From Photorhabdus australis DSM 17609 (lineage in GTDB: Bacteria > Pseudomonadota > Gammaproteobacteria > Enterobacterales > Enterobacteriaceae): a DNA stretch of 64,000 bases. The notes under the pieces are model-generated. The model worked only from the letters and a program-made list of their open reading frames with translations, was not told the DNA's origin and did no database searches. The position numbers and the translations under genes were made by a program. The stretch spans positions 1 to 64,000 of the forward strand of contig NZ_JONO01000031.1 of NCBI RefSeq assembly GCF_000711895.1. Direction: 5' to 3'. Positions 56,029 through 64,000 of this stretch are shown one piece after another; position 1 is the first letter of the stretch, and the number at the start of each line of letters is the position of its first letter.

Positions 56029-56478
56029 CGTAACGAGTGCTACGACCGCCAGCTTCTGTATTTTCCAAACTCTGAACTGCTCAATGTGACGGCTGCACGT
56101 TTTATCGAATGGCGCAAAACCACAGGCTTGTCGCCTGTTGCTACCAGTCAAACCTACGGTATTGCTCCGCATGATCCGGCAACGACAAAGGCAGAAGATT
56201 TCCGCTTTGACATTTGCGGAACAGTAGAAGCACCAATTCAAGAGGATAATTTATTCGGGGTGAGGAACGGCACTATACCAGGTGGGCGCTGTGCTGTTGT
56301 GCGTCATCATGGTTCACATGATTCTTTGCTGGAGAGTGCGCGATATTTGTATCGTGACTGGCTACCCGCCAGTGGGGAAGAGCTGCGCGATTTTCCACTA
56401 TACTTTCACTACCTTAACTTTGTGCATGAAGTCGCTGTACATGAATTGCTGACAGATATTTATTTACCACTTAAATAG
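56029..56478 (+). pseudogene. AraC-type effector-binding domain fragment (GyrI-like)
   Basis: Translation from about 56029 reads CYDRQLLYFPNSELLNVTAA, then RFIEWRKTTGLSP, YGIAPHDP and RFDICGTVEAP. It continues with GTIPGGRCAVVRHHGSHDSL to VHELLTDIYLPLK. This is the GyrI-like effector domain found at the C terminus of AraC regulators and alone in SbmC. A stop codon closes the frame upstream, and no helix-turn-helix region precedes it. The only candidate start (GTG 56086) has no ribosome binding site. It is probably the 3' part of a deleted regulator gene. Confidence 0.6.
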
Positions 56479-57142
56479 TCACTTTATGACTGTAAGCTGC
56501 TTCAACGATGTTCAAAACCATTTTTACTGGTGGATAATATGTATCGAATCATGAAAACTGCTGGGGATGTCCCTTAAGAGGGGCCATTATCAAAATTAAG
56601 TTAACCTGAGTTTCTCTTAACAAGAGAGTTAAGCGGGATTGATTGCCAGACATTCCAACCTAAAAATGAGTCTGAATCTTGTGTACCTCTAAACTGGCCA
56701 CTTTTAAACGATGAGATGTTCTATGATTTCTTATTTTGTTCAATGTTATAAATATTAGATAAAATACAGAGTTAATCTTATCTGGTGAATAATACAAGAT
56801 CTATAAACCGGAGAAGACGAATGTACTTAATTCAGATTTTTGCTATTTAATTTAATTAAAAGGGATTTTCAGCGAAATTGTCGCTTATTCCGTGATTTTC
56901 ATCACATTTTATTAGATTAATGGGGTATGAATTTGTCTGACAATCAAGACAGCGCAGACTTTTTGTTATATCTTTTTGCCTGAATATTAAATGGATAGCA
57001 TGACTGATTGTGTATCTTTATTGATAACTATGAAGATGCCCCCTTAAATATATTCAACTTTAGTTATTAATTCAGTATTGCTGTTAATTCTACCTGATTG
57101 ATATGACTGAATGATTGAATAAAATAAGACAAAAAGACATAT
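56479..57142. other. intergenic region before the Rhs island
   Basis: About 660 AT-rich bases. The only structure seen is gatgtcccttaagaggggccat at about 56566-56587, an imperfect version of the palindrome upstream of the amine-oxidation operon. No gene-like frame was found. A composition change to higher GC starts at about 57140 with the Eag gene. Confidence 0.45.
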
Positions 57143-57568
57143 ATGGATAATCACCCACGTTGTCGGTTCACTGAAGGCAGCATTATGTTGCCGGCAGGCT
57201 ATCAGGAACAGACCGTAAACATCATCACCGCACCGGATGCTCCCGCACTTAACATCTCGCGCGATTCGTTGACCGAAGGCGAAGATCTCGCCAGTTACCT
57301 CACCCGTCAGAAAGGTCTGCTGAAAAAGGGTCTGCGTGACTGGCAATTACTGGCAGAACAACCCGCGACTCTGGGTGATAACCTGTTACAAGGTATAGCA
57401 TTGTTCTCCCGTTATCGTCCCCAAAAAGGGCAGCAAGTCTATCAATATCAGGCGGTATTTCTGTTGGATGAGAAAAAAGCGCTGATTTTCACGTTATCAT
57501 CCCGGCAGTCATTTACCGATGTTCAGCGGCAGTGGCTGGATGACTGCCTGAAAAGTTTCCAGTTCTAG
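57143..57568 (+). CDS. Eag-type chaperone of the T6SS Rhs effector (DUF1795/DcrB-like)
   Basis: 141 residues. The layout follows DUF1795: FTEGSIMLPAGYQEQTVNII, NISRDSLTEGEDL, and the terminal FTDVQRQWLDDCLKSFQF. Such Eag chaperones bind the N-terminal transmembrane segments of PAAR-Rhs effectors and help load them onto VgrG. It lies 12 bases upstream of the Rhs gene and is clearly co-transcribed. It is cytoplasmic, with no signal peptide. Confidence 0.88.
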   Translation: MDNHPRCRFTEGSIMLPAGYQEQTVNIITAPDAPALNISRDSLTEGEDLASYLTRQKGLLKKGLRDWQLLAEQPATLGDNLLQGIALFSRYRPQKGQQVYQYQAVFLLDEKKALIFTLSSRQSFTDVQRQWLDDCLKSFQF

Positions 57569-57580
57569 GGAGGGGACACG

Positions 57581-60500
57581 ATGCCAGAAGCGGCGCGGGT
57601 AGGGGACACCATCGGGCATTCCAGTGCCATGGCGGGCTTGATTGCAGGTACCGTCATCGGCTCATTAATTTCAGCTGCTGGGGGAATTTTATCCGGCGCC
57701 CTCTTTATCGCGGGATTGGCCGCCTCCTGTATCGGGGTGGGCGTTCTGCTGATAGGGGCTGCAATTGCGGTGGGCATGGCAGCGGACTATGTCGGCGGCA
57801 TGGCGCGAGATGCCTGTGTGTCCAAAGGGGCCTCGTCGCGAAGTCCCTGCGGGGAAATCAAGGAGGGTTCCCCCAATGTCGCTATCAACAACAAACCCGC
57901 AGCTATAGCGACACGCAGTCCGGTGGAATGCAGCAAAGAGAACGGCATTCGCCAGATGGCGGAGGGTTCTGATTCCGTTTTCATCAATGGCTATCCTGCG
58001 GTGCGGGTCGGAGACAAAACGGTCTGTGATGCGGCAGTCATGACCGGTTCATCTAATGTCTTCATCGGCGGAGGAACGGAGCAGACGGCCCAAATTGTGC
58101 CGGAAATCCCCCCATGGGCGTACACCGTTTCCGATTTAACGATGCTAGCGGCAGGGTTCGCCAGTTTCGGTGGGGCAGCAGCCAAAGGCCCCGGGGCGTT
58201 ACAAAAGCTGTTCGACAAGATGCCGGGGGCGGCTAAAATCCGCCAAATCGCCTGTCGGCTCGGGGTGCTGGCTGTCGCTGTGCCTGTCGTGGGGATCCTC
58301 ATGAACCCCGTGGAAGTCATTGCCGGTCAGAAGTTCCTGAACGATGAGGACGAGCTGGATTTTGTGCTGGAGAGCGAACTACCGCTTTATTGGCAACGCA
58401 GTTACCTGAGCAGTTATCGCTATGACAGCGTACTTGGACCGGGCTGGAACCTATTCTGGGAAAGCTGCCTCACGCGCGTGGAAGACGGCTTACTCTGGCG
58501 TTCCCCGTCGGGGGATATCGTGCCATTTCCTGACGTGCCGGCAGGACACCGCTGTTTTTGCCCGGATGCTCAAAGTCACCTGATACACACACCGGAAGAC
58601 ACTTGGGAAATCCGTGATGCCGGCGAACAGATTTACCATTATGTGGAGTTCGATTCTGACGGCATTAGCCGCCTGAGCCACATTCGCGATAATGTGGGTA
58701 ACGAGCAGAGCTTCCATTACAACGAGCAGCGTCAGATGGTCAACATCACGGGCAGCGGCGGGCTTAACCTGCACTGCGATTACGTGATAAGGGAAAATGA
58801 TAACCAAACGGTTTCCCGTCTCATCGCCGTCTGGCGCGAACTCCATGATGGTCAGCGTATCCCGCTTTGCCGCTACCACTATAATGACCAGGCGCAATTG
58901 ACCGGGGTCAGCCATCGTAATGACCCTCTCCAGCGCCAGTTCGGCTGGACTGAACACGGTCTGATGGCATGGCATCAGGATGCGCGGGGGTTACGCTGTA
59001 ATTACCAGTGGGAGCAGGATGAAGATGGCTTGTGGCGCGTCACTGCCCAACAAACCAGCGAGGGGGCTGGTTTTCAGCTGGCATACGATGACGAGAACCT
59101 CACCCGTACGGCCCACTGGCATGACGGTACCCGCACGGTGTGGCGCCTCAACGACGCACACCACCTCATCTACTGCCTCGACCGCACGGGCACCGAACAT
59201 CATATCCTGTGGGATGAATTTGGCCTGCCGAATGGTTACAAGGATGCAGACGGCAACACCCGTCTGAGTGAATGGGACCCGCATGGTCGCCAGCTGAGTT
59301 TCACTGATGCTAACGGCAACCAGACCCGCTGGCAGTACGAGAATGATACCGACCGGCTCACCTTTATCTTCTGGCCGGATGGCACAGAAACGGCACTGAC
59401 TTATGATAACCTCGGGCGGCTGATTAGCGAAACTTCGCCACTGAAACAGACCACACATTACCACTATATGCATCGTCACACTCTGCGACCTGACCGGCGC
59501 ATCGACGCTAAAGGGGGCGAGAGCCAGTTTTTGTGGAATGAACAGGGACAGCTTATCCGCCATGCGGATTGTTCTGGTCAGTCCACGATATGGAGTTATG
59601 ATCGGGAGAATCGGCTGGAAAAAGTCACCAATGCCCTGATGGAAAGTACCCGTTATCACTATGGTGATAATGGTCAACTGATTCAGATCACCTATCCGGA
59701 TGACTCCACCGAACAGATGACGTGGGACCCGGCAGGCCAGCTTATCAGTCACCAGCGCAATCAAAACCCGCCCCGTCATTGGGCATATAACGCGCTGGGT
59801 CAGGTCGTTTGTACCACTGACCGGCTACAACGGCAGGTGCATTATCACTATAGTCCCGAGGGCCATCTGATCCGGCTCGACAACGCCAACGAGGGCCGTT
59901 ACCTGCTGAACCGTGATGCGGAAGGCCGATTAATCGAAGAAATCCGCCCCGACGACACCTTAATCCAGTACGAATACAACGTAGCGGGCTTGCTGAGCCT
60001 TGAACGGCGCATGGGTGACAGAGTATTCAAGTACCCGGAGCATCGGGTACACCAGCATTATGATGCGGCGGGTCATCTTATTCAGCGGGAAACTCACACG
60101 GACACTTATCAGTACCAGTGGGACAAGATGGGCAGACTGCTGGAAGCCCGGCGCGAACCTAATGATAACGGTAAACAACTGGGGATAGAGCCCAACACGG
60201 TGCGTTTTGATTATGACGCACTGGGGCGGGTCACTCGGGAGCAGAACGGCGACGACAGCCTCCAGTTTGACTATGATGAACTGGATAACCTGACCACCCT
60301 CACATTGCCACATGGTGGCACCTTAAGCTGGCTTTACTACGGCTCGGGTCACCTGAGTGCCATCCGGCATGAACAGACACTTATCACTGAATTCGAGCGT
60401 GACCGTCTGCATCGTGAAACGCGCCGCACACAGGGCAAGCTGTTCCAACTTCGTGATTATGATCCACTAGGACGCTGTACCCACCAGTATAGCCTGCCGT

Positions 60501-61885
60501 TGAAACGGACCAATACAGAGCCCCAGCCCTATCTTAGCGAAGGAAAGCCGTGGCGGGCGTGGCTCTACAACCCACAAGACGAATTGCAGGTGATGGAAGA
60601 TCATTACCGAGGCATGATCGAATATCTCTATGATTCTGAAAGTCGCCTGAAAAAAGTGACGCATTGGGGCAGCGCTTATGATGATATGTTGTGGTATGAC
60701 CGAGCGGATAACCTGCTGGAGCAACCCCAGTCGATACTGAAACGTGAGGCTGAAGAACAGAAGCTGGGCAAAACGATGGAGCCGCAAGGCGACCGCCTGA
60801 GCCACTGGCGCGAATGGCGCTATGAACATGACCCGCATGGCAACGTTATCAGCCGGGCGCGTGAGATGCGCGAAACACAGCATTATCGTTATGATGGTGA
60901 TAACCGCCTGACGGTGGCAGTTATCGGCAACACAACAGCACGTTATCACTATGATGCTCTGGGGCGGCGTATTCGCAAAGTGGTTAAAATCGGGATTGAT
61001 GGACTGGCGCGTTATGAACAAACCGATTTTGTCTGGCACGGGCTGCGGCTGTTGCAAGAGCGGGATGCGAAAAGTGGCGAAATCCAGACCTACTGCTACG
61101 AATCCCATGACAGCTACACCCCGCTGGCCAGCATTGTCACGAAAGGCGCCACACACAATTACTTCTGGTATCACACGGACATCAACGGCGCGCCACTGGA
61201 AGTAACGGATGAGGAGGGTAAAATTGCGTGGGCGGAAAAATACAATACTTTCGGTGAACTAGGTGGCATCCCGTTGGATTACTTCACCGACCCGGCCCGG
61301 TCATCATGGAGTTCGCGTTTCAGGCAAAACCTGCGTTATGCGGGACAATATTTTGACAAAGAGACGGGGCTGCATTTTAATACGTATCGGTATTATGCGC
61401 CGGAGATTGGCCGGTTTATTACGCCTGATCCGATAGGGCTGAATGGGGGTCTGAACCTGTATACCTATGCCCCTAATCCGATGAGTTGGATCGATCCTCT
61501 CGGACTATACAAAGGGGAAGGTCAGCGGGGTTTAGGGAAGTATCATGTTTTCCATTATCATACTTTGAAACCATCTGAATATGAGCTATCTGATGGCCAA
61601 CACTTCAAACGAGGTAATCAATCTGTATACGAAAGAATGCAGAGTGACCCCGCATTCAAACGTGAAATGCAGACCAAGTACCCAAGTGTAGAAAAGCATG
61701 TTCAGCCTAGCAAACGTGGGAATTTTAAACCTACAGCACCGAAGGGCATGACTTGGCATCATGAAAATGAATCAGGCAAGTTGAGTTTAGTTGATTACAA
61801 TGACCATAAGTCTTATCACAAAATCTATCATCCCGATGGCTCAGGTGGTCGTAAAAAGTGGGGAGGTGGTAATGGCTGTCGTTAA
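57581..61885 (+). CDS. PAAR-Rhs T6SS effector with C-terminal WHH nuclease
   Basis: 1434 residues. Residues 1-20 are a prePAAR segment (MPEAARVGDTIGHSSAMAGL), 22-75 contain two hydrophobic helices that the Eag chaperone would shield, and about 80-180 are PAAR. The Rhs shell follows with many YD-type repeats, and the core ends with PDPIGLNGGLNLYTYAPNPM and the self-cleavage motif DPLGL. The last 125 residues (1310-1434) are the toxin. They contain TWHHEN, LVDYNDHKSYHKIYH and a GG-WGGG tail, matching the WHH class of HNH/endonuclease VII nucleases. The DNA of the tip (from about 61508) is more AT-rich than the core, as in exchangeable Rhs tips. Confidence 0.92.
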   Translation: MPEAARVGDTIGHSSAMAGLIAGTVIGSLISAAGGILSGALFIAGLAASCIGVGVLLIGAAIAVGMAADYVGGMARDACVSKGASSRSPCGEIKEGSPNVAINNKPAAIATRSPVECSKENGIRQMAEGSDSVFINGYPAVRVGDKTVCDAAVMTGSSNVFIGGGTEQTAQIVPEIPPWAYTVSDLTMLAAGFASFGGAAAKGPGALQKLFDKMPGAAKIRQIACRLGVLAVAVPVVGILMNPVEVIAGQKFLNDEDELDFVLESELPLYWQRSYLSSYRYDSVLGPGWNLFWESCLTRVEDGLLWRSPSGDIVPFPDVPAGHRCFCPDAQSHLIHTPEDTWEIRDAGEQIYHYVEFDSDGISRLSHIRDNVGNEQSFHYNEQRQMVNITGSGGLNLHCDYVIRENDNQTVSRLIAVWRELHDGQRIPLCRYHYNDQAQLTGVSHRNDPLQRQFGWTEHGLMAWHQDARGLRCNYQWEQDEDGLWRVTAQQTSEGAGFQLAYDDENLTRTAHWHDGTRTVWRLNDAHHLIYCLDRTGTEHHILWDEFGLPNGYKDADGNTRLSEWDPHGRQLSFTDANGNQTRWQYENDTDRLTFIFWPDGTETALTYDNLGRLISETSPLKQTTHYHYMHRHTLRPDRRIDAKGGESQFLWNEQGQLIRHADCSGQSTIWSYDRENRLEKVTNALMESTRYHYGDNGQLIQITYPDDSTEQMTWDPAGQLISHQRNQNPPRHWAYNALGQVVCTTDRLQRQVHYHYSPEGHLIRLDNANEGRYLLNRDAEGRLIEEIRPDDTLIQYEYNVAGLLSLERRMGDRVFKYPEHRVHQHYDAAGHLIQRETHTDTYQYQWDKMGRLLEARREPNDNGKQLGIEPNTVRFDYDALGRVTREQNGDDSLQFDYDELDNLTTLTLPHGGTLSWLYYGSGHLSAIRHEQTLITEFERDRLHRETRRTQGKLFQLRDYDPLGRCTHQYSLPLKRTNTEPQPYLSEGKPWRAWLYNPQDELQVMEDHYRGMIEYLYDSESRLKKVTHWGSAYDDMLWYDRADNLLEQPQSILKREAEEQKLGKTMEPQGDRLSHWREWRYEHDPHGNVISRAREMRETQHYRYDGDNRLTVAVIGNTTARYHYDALGRRIRKVVKIGIDGLARYEQTDFVWHGLRLLQERDAKSGEIQTYCYESHDSYTPLASIVTKGATHNYFWYHTDINGAPLEVTDEEGKIAWAEKYNTFGELGGIPLDYFTDPARSSWSSRFRQNLRYAGQYFDKETGLHFNTYRYYAPEIGRFITPDPIGLNGGLNLYTYAPNPMSWIDPLGLYKGEGQRGLGKYHVFHYHTLKPSEYELSDGQHFKRGNQSVYERMQSDPAFKREMQTKYPSVEKHVQPSKRGNFKPTAPKGMTWHHENESGKLSLVDYNDHKSYHKIYHPDGSGGRKKWGGGNGCR

Positions 61886-61899
61886 AAAGGAAAAGGTTA

Positions 61900-62211
61900 A
61901 TGCAAACAGTTAAAGGCTTTGATGGATTGTTATCCATTTATAGAGAACTTGATGAAGCATGGTGCTTTTTTGTTGATGTTGGCTTTATAAATGAAAGTAA
62001 TGATATTGATAAAGCTACCTATTATCTACCAGAGACAGAAGATGAACTGGAAGACATGGATGAACTGGAAGATAAGTATAAAAGCTGGCTGGAATATCAA
62101 ACATTCAGAGCTATTATTGATAACAAGCTAGAACATCACCCCAATGCAACCCGTGATGAACTGTTAGAAGCTGTGGTTTATTACCTCGAAGAAGATGACT
62201 TCTTAGATTAA
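61900..62211 (+). CDS. probable immunity protein to the WHH nuclease tip
   Basis: 103-residue, strongly acidic protein (for instance ETEDELEDMDELEDKYKSWL and YYLEEDDFLD). It starts 14 bases after the Rhs stop codon, and a terminator follows directly. Position, size and negative charge fit an immunity protein that blocks a basic DNA-binding nuclease. I do not recognise its family. ATG behind aaaaggaaaagg. Confidence 0.75.
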   Translation: MQTVKGFDGLLSIYRELDEAWCFFVDVGFINESNDIDKATYYLPETEDELEDMDELEDKYKSWLEYQTFRAIIDNKLEHHPNATRDELLEAVVYYLEEDDFLD

Positions 62212-62218
62212 ATCGGAG

Positions 62219-62256
62219 GCCGGAAGATCTTCGTGATCTTCCGGCTTTGTTTTTTT
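62219..62256 (+). terminator. rho-independent terminator of the Rhs operon
   Basis: Perfect 11-base stem gccggaagatc / gatcttccggc with a 5-base loop, followed by tttgttttttt. A strong textbook terminator. Confidence 0.93.
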
Positions 62257-62278
62257 AAGAGCCGCTCAATCCCTGCCC

Positions 62279-62599
62279 TTAGCCGCTTTTGTAATCGCCA
62301 AGCAGTTCCCGCATCCGCAGCTTAATCTCACTGAGCTGGGCCTGTTGCCGCTGGTACTGCTGATTCTGTTGTTGCATGGCTTCACTGTCAGGGATCAGCA
62401 CCAGACAGCCGTCCATAATCTTGACGGTCAGGGTGCAACCTTTATCGAACCCGGCGGCCTTAAGCCATTGACCTTTCAGGTGTATCGCAGGCGGTGCTTT
62501 AGCCTTGTCGTTTTGCGGCACGTATCCCACGGTATAAAAACGCTCTGTTTTTGTTGCTTTATTTACGGCACGGTTTTGCCTAGAATGCGCCTTAGCCAT
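62279..62599 (-). CDS. SymE-like type I toxin
   Basis: 106 residues. The central part RFYTVGYVPQNDKAKAPPAI, followed by HLKGQWLKAAGFDKGCTLTV, matches the SymE family (AbrB-like fold; nucleoid- or ribosome-interacting endoribonuclease-like toxin). A Gln-rich helix (QQQNQQYQRQQAQL) and a C-terminal tail follow. The ATG at 62599 has gaggtag upstream; the frame extends 18 codons further. SymE is normally silenced by the antisense RNA SymR over its 5' end; no clear SymR promoter could be assigned by eye. It faces the Rhs island. Confidence 0.82.
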   Translation of the reverse strand: MAKAHSRQNRAVNKATKTERFYTVGYVPQNDKAKAPPAIHLKGQWLKAAGFDKGCTLTVKIMDGCLVLIPDSEAMQQQNQQYQRQQAQLSEIKLRMRELLGDYKSG

Positions 62600-62684
62600 A
62601 GTAACTACCTCTTTTAGTTGCTTGTGGTGAGCGGCGTTGTTGTGTTGCTGCACTTCAACGCCGCACTAAAAAATCACTTTAGAC

Positions 62685-63095
62685 TTAGTTATTCTTCTCC
62701 TGATCAACAGGGCGTATTGCCGACTCAACCCGGTGCTTAACAATCACCGCATCAATCAGTTTAATCACTGTCTCCTGTTCTTCCGGCTGGCATTGGGCCA
62801 GTGCTTTAAATCGCTCCATTAATCGCGTGTTGCTAATCGGTATCTGTTCGTTAGGCGAGCCAAGCAATAAGTAATCAATAGTTGTCGTGAACAACTCAGC
62901 CAGTTGGATCAACTTATCAGCCGGAGGGATGTGCATCCCGGACTCATACTTGTTGTACTGCGAAAGTTGCAAGCCAATCAGGGCAGCAACTTCCTTCTGT
63001 GTTCGTCGCTGTTGGTTACGTAACTCTTTGAGTCGTTTACCGAATGCCCGGCGCTGTTCTTCGGTCTGCATAATCTCATCTATCACATCAGCCAT
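62685..63095 (-). CDS. XRE-type phage-like repressor
   Basis: 136 residues with an N-terminal helix-turn-helix (about 14-70: GKRLKELRNQQRRTQKEVAA and LIGLQLSQYNKYESGMHIP), then a short helical C-terminal part probably used for dimerisation. No S24 peptidase domain is present. The ATG at 63095 has ggag at good spacing; the frame extends 10 codons upstream. Divergent from the primase gene, it likely controls the element's early genes from the shared spacer. Confidence 0.85.
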   Translation of the reverse strand: MADVIDEIMQTEEQRRAFGKRLKELRNQQRRTQKEVAALIGLQLSQYNKYESGMHIPPADKLIQLAELFTTTIDYLLLGSPNEQIPISNTRLMERFKALAQCQPEEQETVIKLIDAVIVKHRVESAIRPVDQEKNN

Positions 63096-63124
63096 AAAAT
63101 GCTCCAAGTATAAGGTGAGTTCCA

Positions 63125-63217
63125 AAAACGACTTGCTTTACTATCGTAATACGAATATATAATATATCGCATATCGAAGCAAAATAAATCTTGACATATT
63201 TTTGGGGGATCTCTGTT
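63125..63217. promoter_or_regulatory. divergent regulatory spacer between repressor and primase genes
   Basis: AT-rich spacer with repeated cgaatat / atatcg elements (tatcgtaatacgaatatataatatatcgcatatcgaag). These are likely operator half-sites for the repressor. A ttgaca is present at 63190, but it is too close to the ATG for a standard promoter of the primase. Confidence 0.4.
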
Positions 63218-64000
63218 ATGGCCCGCATTCCCGAAGCCGAATTACAGCACCTGAAAGCCGCCGTTTCCTTAGTCGCCGTGGTGGAGCAACAGGGGCGAAA
63301 GCTGGTTAAACGCGGCAAAGATTACGTGCTGCTGTGCCCGTTCCATCAGGAGAAAACCCCGTCAATGGTTATCTCACCGGCAAAAAATCTCTATCACTGT
63401 TTTGGCTGTGATGCCGGCGGCTCTGTGCTCGACTGGGTGATGAAAACCGAGGGCTTAAGTCTGCGCCGGGCGGTGGAACGGTTACGCGGGGAACTCGGGG
63501 ATAACCCGTCGGTGGTGCCATTGGTGCAACCGGATGAACCGGCCATGCTGACCGAAGACGAAGCCGGTCGGCAGGCGTTGCTGCATCGGGTAACCGAGTT
63601 CTACCATCATACGCTGTTGAATGCTCCCGAAGCCCTGGCTTATCTGGAAAAACGCCGGCTCAACCACCCGGAATTAGTCGCCCGGTTTAAACTCGGTTTT
63701 GCCAACCGTACGTTAGCCTATCGCCTGCCCATCAAGGCGGTGCAAGCCGGCGCACAAATCCGTGCCCGTCTTCGGGCCGTGGGGCTAATGCGTGACAGCG
63801 GACACGAGCACTTTACCGGTTCGCTGGTGATACCAGTTATCGACCCGAACGGTCAGATCCGCGAAATCTACGGGCGCAAAATCACCGACCGCTTACGCAG
63901 CGGAACACCGCTGCATCTGTATCTGCCCGGCGCACACGGCGGGATATGGAATGAGCCGGCGCTGATCAGTGCCGGGGCGGTCATCCTCTGCGAATCCTTG
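63218..64000 (+). CDS. DnaG-like primase with CHC2 zinc finger (5' part, continues past the window)
   Basis: The first 261 codons are open to the window edge. The zinc finger is at about residues 40-65 (LLCPFHQEKTPSM and NLYHCFGCDAGGSVLDWV; ligands Cys, His, Cys, Cys). The start of the catalytic core follows (LGFANRTLAYRL, SLVIPVIDPNGQIREIYGRK). The sequence stops before the TOPRIM motifs. Primases of this type are found in prophages and integrative elements rather than being the housekeeping DnaG, which has a different N terminus. The ATG is preceded by gggggat. The high GC of this gene fits foreign origin. Confidence 0.88.
   Translation, partial: MARIPEAELQHLKAAVSLVAVVEQQGRKLVKRGKDYVLLCPFHQEKTPSMVISPAKNLYHCFGCDAGGSVLDWVMKTEGLSLRRAVERLRGELGDNPSVVPLVQPDEPAMLTEDEAGRQALLHRVTEFYHHTLLNAPEALAYLEKRRLNHPELVARFKLGFANRTLAYRLPIKAVQAGAQIRARLRAVGLMRDSGHEHFTGSLVIPVIDPNGQIREIYGRKITDRLRSGTPLHLYLPGAHGGIWNEPALISAGAVILCESL

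Noticed and set aside
57787-61174. Several long antisense frames within the Rhs gene (for example 58991-59779 and 60467-61174 on the minus strand)
   Set aside because: They are a by-product of the GC-rich codon usage of the Rhs core. They have no ribosome binding sites or recognisable domains, and the sense frame is continuous.
1-64000. CRISPR arrays, tRNA or rRNA genes, intact insertion sequences
   Set aside because: No regularly spaced short repeats, cloverleaf-like sequences or transposase frames were seen on either strand. The repeated elements present are ERICs, which encode no protein.

Overview
The window looks like a chromosomal segment of a gammaproteobacterium of the Morganellaceae, most probably Photorhabdus. 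The grounds are the enterobacterial order metA-aceB-aceA-aceK-...-iclR, the low GC content with AT-rich spacers, five full-length 127-bp ERIC elements, and the mix of secondary metabolism, phage defence and Rhs effector genes. The species call is an inference from gene content; no rRNA or tRNA gene is present to confirm it.

Layout. (1) 877-8947 is the conserved backbone: metA, the glyoxylate operon aceBAK with a recognisable IclR operator and an aceA/aceK stem-loop, and iclR on the opposite strand with its own operator-like site. A three-repeat, probably beta-trefoil, lectin-like gene sits between aceK and iclR. (2) 9520-10962 encodes a membrane-anchored M28 peptidase. (3) 11908-18836 is a six-gene biosynthetic operon between two directly oriented ERIC copies: alpha/beta hydrolase, small membrane protein, ferritin-like diiron protein, acyl-CoA-dehydrogenase-like flavoprotein, a fusion of class III aminotransferase and acyl-ACP reductase, and a DUF2156/MprF-type aminoacyl-tRNA transferase. 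Together these match the logic of valanimycin-type azoxy biosynthesis (amine, N-hydroxylation, aminoacylation from tRNA, N-N bond formation, diiron oxidation), with a fatty amine as the likely starting unit. This is the most interesting system in the window. (4) 19480-30602 is a type 1 BREX phage-defence operon (brxA, brxB, brxC, pglX, pglZ) with no brxL. (5) 30864-33546 is a restriction-modification locus on the minus strand with a fused nuclease-methylase and a frameshifted specificity subunit whose stop codon lies inside an ERIC.

(6) 33771-36763 holds a divergent tetR / O-methyltransferase pair, a decayed hipB with an intact HipB-type operator, an RNA-repair-type nucleotidyltransferase, and a deletion remnant of rtcB. 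(7) 37654-43123 is a 5-oxoproline/carboxylase operon (NRAMP-type transporter, PxpA, fused PxpBC, fused biotin carboxylase/BCCP). (8) 44126-46000 has a second-type peptide deformylase and a small regulatory island: two duplicated controller-protein (C protein) genes with matching C-boxes, and a Ner-like regulator that also carries a C-box. (9) 46518-51507 holds a cupin/heme-oxygenase-like fusion, a lipoprotein with two retropepsin-like domains, a GT2 glycosyltransferase and a nucleoside hydrolase. (10) 51770-55893 is a LuxR-type regulator followed by an amine-oxidation operon (FAD oxidoreductase, small cupin, aldehyde dehydrogenase). (11) 57143-62211 is a type VI secretion cargo island: Eag chaperone, PAAR-Rhs protein with a C-terminal WHH nuclease, and a probable immunity protein. 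(12) 62279-64000 has a SymE-like toxin, a phage-type repressor and the 5' part of a DnaG-like primase, which looks like the edge of a mobile element running out of the window.

ERIC elements stand between several of these modules. Several loci are decaying (hsdS, hipB, rtcB, an AraC-type fragment), so the region is best read as an accessory zone that has gained and lost cassettes between metA-aceBAK-iclR and the primase-bearing element.
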